The notes under the pieces: generated by a model
What the model was told of the DNA's origin: nothing
Database searches by the model: none
Seen by the model: the letters and a program-made list of their open reading frames with translations, nothing else
Program-made: the position numbers and the translations under genes
In this document: piece by piece, positions 5,538 through 6,464 of the stretch
Numbering within the stretch: the stretch's first letter is position 1
Layout: every line of letters starts with the position of its first letter
DNA from: S010-17 sp036478895
GTDB taxonomy: Bacteria > Bacteroidota > Bacteroidia > Flavobacteriales > Flavobacteriaceae
Assembly: GCA_036478895.1 (NCBI GenBank)
Contig: JAZGEV010000012.1
Span: 1-6,464, forward strand
Length of the DNA: 6,464 nucleotides
Direction: 5' to 3'

Positions 5538-5753
5538 ATGAAAAAAATGATTAGTTTAGTGGCAATTACAGGAGTGTTTTTGCTTATGAGTTTTACTTCT
5601 TCGGTAGAAAAAAAGAAACCAAGTGAGGAGTTACAAGACGAATGTTATCAAGCCGCCCTTGAATTTGTAAACGCATTAGAGGGTTTGACTTCTGATCAAG
5701 AATATGGATATCACGGAAGTTATTACGATTGGTGTATTGGTGGATATCAATAG
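5538..5753 (+). CDS. Small exported two-cysteine protein, unknown function
   Basis: The 71-residue precursor has a clear Sec signal peptide: MKKM, a hydrophobic core ISLVAITGVFLLMSF (5-19) and a small-residue region TSS (20-22). The mature part would be about 49 residues. It begins with a charged linker (VEKKKPSEELQDE), has C36 and C66, and ends in an aromatic/glycine-rich tail (EYGYHGSYYDWCIGGYQ, 55-71). The two cysteines could form one disulfide in the periplasm. No lipobox precedes a cysteine at the cleavage site, so it is not an obvious lipoprotein, and there is no double-glycine leader. I do not recognise the family; many flavobacteria encode small exported proteins of this general shape. 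It lies 65 bases before a GLPGLI-family gene on the same strand, with a strong hairpin between, so the two may be co-transcribed. Confidence 0.72.
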   Translation: MKKMISLVAITGVFLLMSFTSSVEKKKPSEELQDECYQAALEFVNALEGLTSDQEYGYHGSYYDWCIGGYQ

Positions 5754-5759
5754 AATCTT

Positions 5760-5802
5760 TATTGCTTAAATATTTTTATAAAATAGAATTATTTAAGCAA
5801 TA
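5760..5802 (+). terminator. 13-bp perfect stem-loop between the small exported gene and the GLPGLI gene
   Basis: TATTGCTTAAATA (5760-5772) is the exact reverse complement of TATTTAAGCAATA (5790-5802), with a 17-base AT-only-but-one loop. It starts 6 bases after one stop codon and ends 16 bases before the next ATG. No clean U tract follows, so it may be a partial terminator or a stabiliser that sets the expression ratio of the two genes. Confidence 0.5.
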
Positions 5803-5818
5803 TCTTAAAAATTTATAA

Positions 5819-6464
5819 ATGAAAATAGTTTTATTTTTAATTTCTTTTTTAATGTTTTACTCATCGTTTTCACAATTCCAAGGGATTGTGAAATATATAG
5901 GTAGTGTTGACACTTCTAATATTGAAAAAAAAATAGACAGTTTAGACAAAGTAAAAAAAGACAAAGTAGTGTTAAAAGATGCTTTATATAAAGTGTTATC
6001 AGACACAAAAAGTATTAATTACACCTTAGAATTTAATTCAAATGAATCAAAGTTTTACAAGGAAACTAGTGAACTTGAAGTTAAGAACGTTTCCTTTAAT
6101 TTAACTGAGATTTTAGGAGGTAAAGGACTTTTTTATTGCAAGTTAAAAGATCGAGAACTTTTGACTCAAATGGAGGCATATGGTGAAGATTTTTTAATAA
6201 GTAAAAATATAGATTCCTTAAAGTGGAAGTTATTGAATATTTCAAAAAAAATAGGTAAATATAATTGCTATAAAGCAACAACTCAAGAGCGAGTTGTAAA
6301 TAGTAAAGGTATCTTTTTTAAAGAAGTGGTCGCTTGGTATACTTTAGATATTCCAGTATCTTTTGGTCCAAAAAATTTCAACAACTTACCTGGATTAATA
6401 CTTCAACTTAAAATTGATAAATTTCTTTTTAAAGCTATTAATATATCGTTAAAGGACGATCCTA
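5819..6464 (+). CDS. GLPGLI family exported protein (3' end outside window)
   Basis: The first 215 codons are present and the frame is open to the edge. The N-terminus MKIVLFLISFLMFYSSFSQ is a Sec signal peptide, likely cut near residue 19. The family signature lies at 172-196: AWYT (172-175), then PVSFGPKNF (179-187), then NLPGLILQL (189-197). The eponymous GLPGLI motif appears here with N189 in place of the first G. Residues 35-66 are lysine- and aspartate-rich and probably helical. GLPGLI proteins (TIGR01200-type) are Bacteroidetes periplasmic or outer-membrane-associated proteins of unknown biochemical role, often near TonB-dependent receptors. The usual length is roughly 220-290 residues, so most of the protein is visible. 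ATG 5819 is chosen because it directly starts the signal peptide. No promoter element is visible in the 65-base gap, favouring read-through from the small upstream gene. Confidence 0.88.
   Translation, partial: MKIVLFLISFLMFYSSFSQFQGIVKYIGSVDTSNIEKKIDSLDKVKKDKVVLKDALYKVLSDTKSINYTLEFNSNESKFYKETSELEVKNVSFNLTEILGGKGLFYCKLKDRELLTQMEAYGEDFLISKNIDSLKWKLLNISKKIGKYNCYKATTQERVVNSKGIFFKEVVAWYTLDIPVSFGPKNFNNLPGLILQLKIDKFLFKAINISLKDDP

Noticed and set aside
5538..5753. Peptide natural-product precursor
   Set aside because: It has a Sec signal peptide rather than a double-glycine or RiPP-type leader, and no maturation enzyme is visible in the window.
6096..6281. Minus-strand reading frame of 61 codons
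   Set aside because: It lies antisense inside the GLPGLI gene, which carries a clear family signature in the plus-strand frame.

Overview
The window looks like chromosomal DNA of a marine-type flavobacterium (Bacteroidetes). The DNA is strongly AT-rich. Several genes are preceded by TAnnTTTG, the Bacteroidetes -7 promoter element, and there is little Shine-Dalgarno. One secreted protein ends in a type IX secretion (T9SS) sorting domain, another belongs to the GLPGLI family known mainly from Bacteroidetes, and the trigger factor has a divergent middle domain.

Left part (1-1370, mostly minus strand). At the left edge is the N-terminus of an ArsR-like regulator. Upstream of it in the same direction is a LysE/RhtB exporter, separated by a hairpin-rich stretch that probably ends lysE transcription. 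Two decayed remnants lie upstream of lysE. The first is a 52-codon chimera overlapping the lysE start: its head resembles a D-threonine-aldolase/alanine-racemase-fold enzyme and its tail resembles RidA. The second, on the plus strand, resembles the start of a MarR regulator and has internal stops. The lysE side therefore looks like what is left of a larger amino-acid handling operon.

Middle (1500-4830, plus strand). Here lie a secreted BNR/YCF48-type beta-propeller with a T9SS tail, a small four-helix membrane protein of the phage-holin-4/YvlD family, and trigger factor, which is closed by a strong intrinsic terminator. These look like separate units, each with its own promoter.

Right part (4830-6464, plus strand). 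Here lie a conserved two-helix membrane protein of unknown function, a 71-residue exported protein with two cysteines, a 13-bp intergenic hairpin, and the first 215 codons of a GLPGLI protein that runs off the window.

I see no CRISPR array, insertion sequence, rRNA or tRNA. I do not see a convincing new multi-gene system. The best leads are the collapsed operon upstream of lysE and the small-exported-protein/GLPGLI pair.
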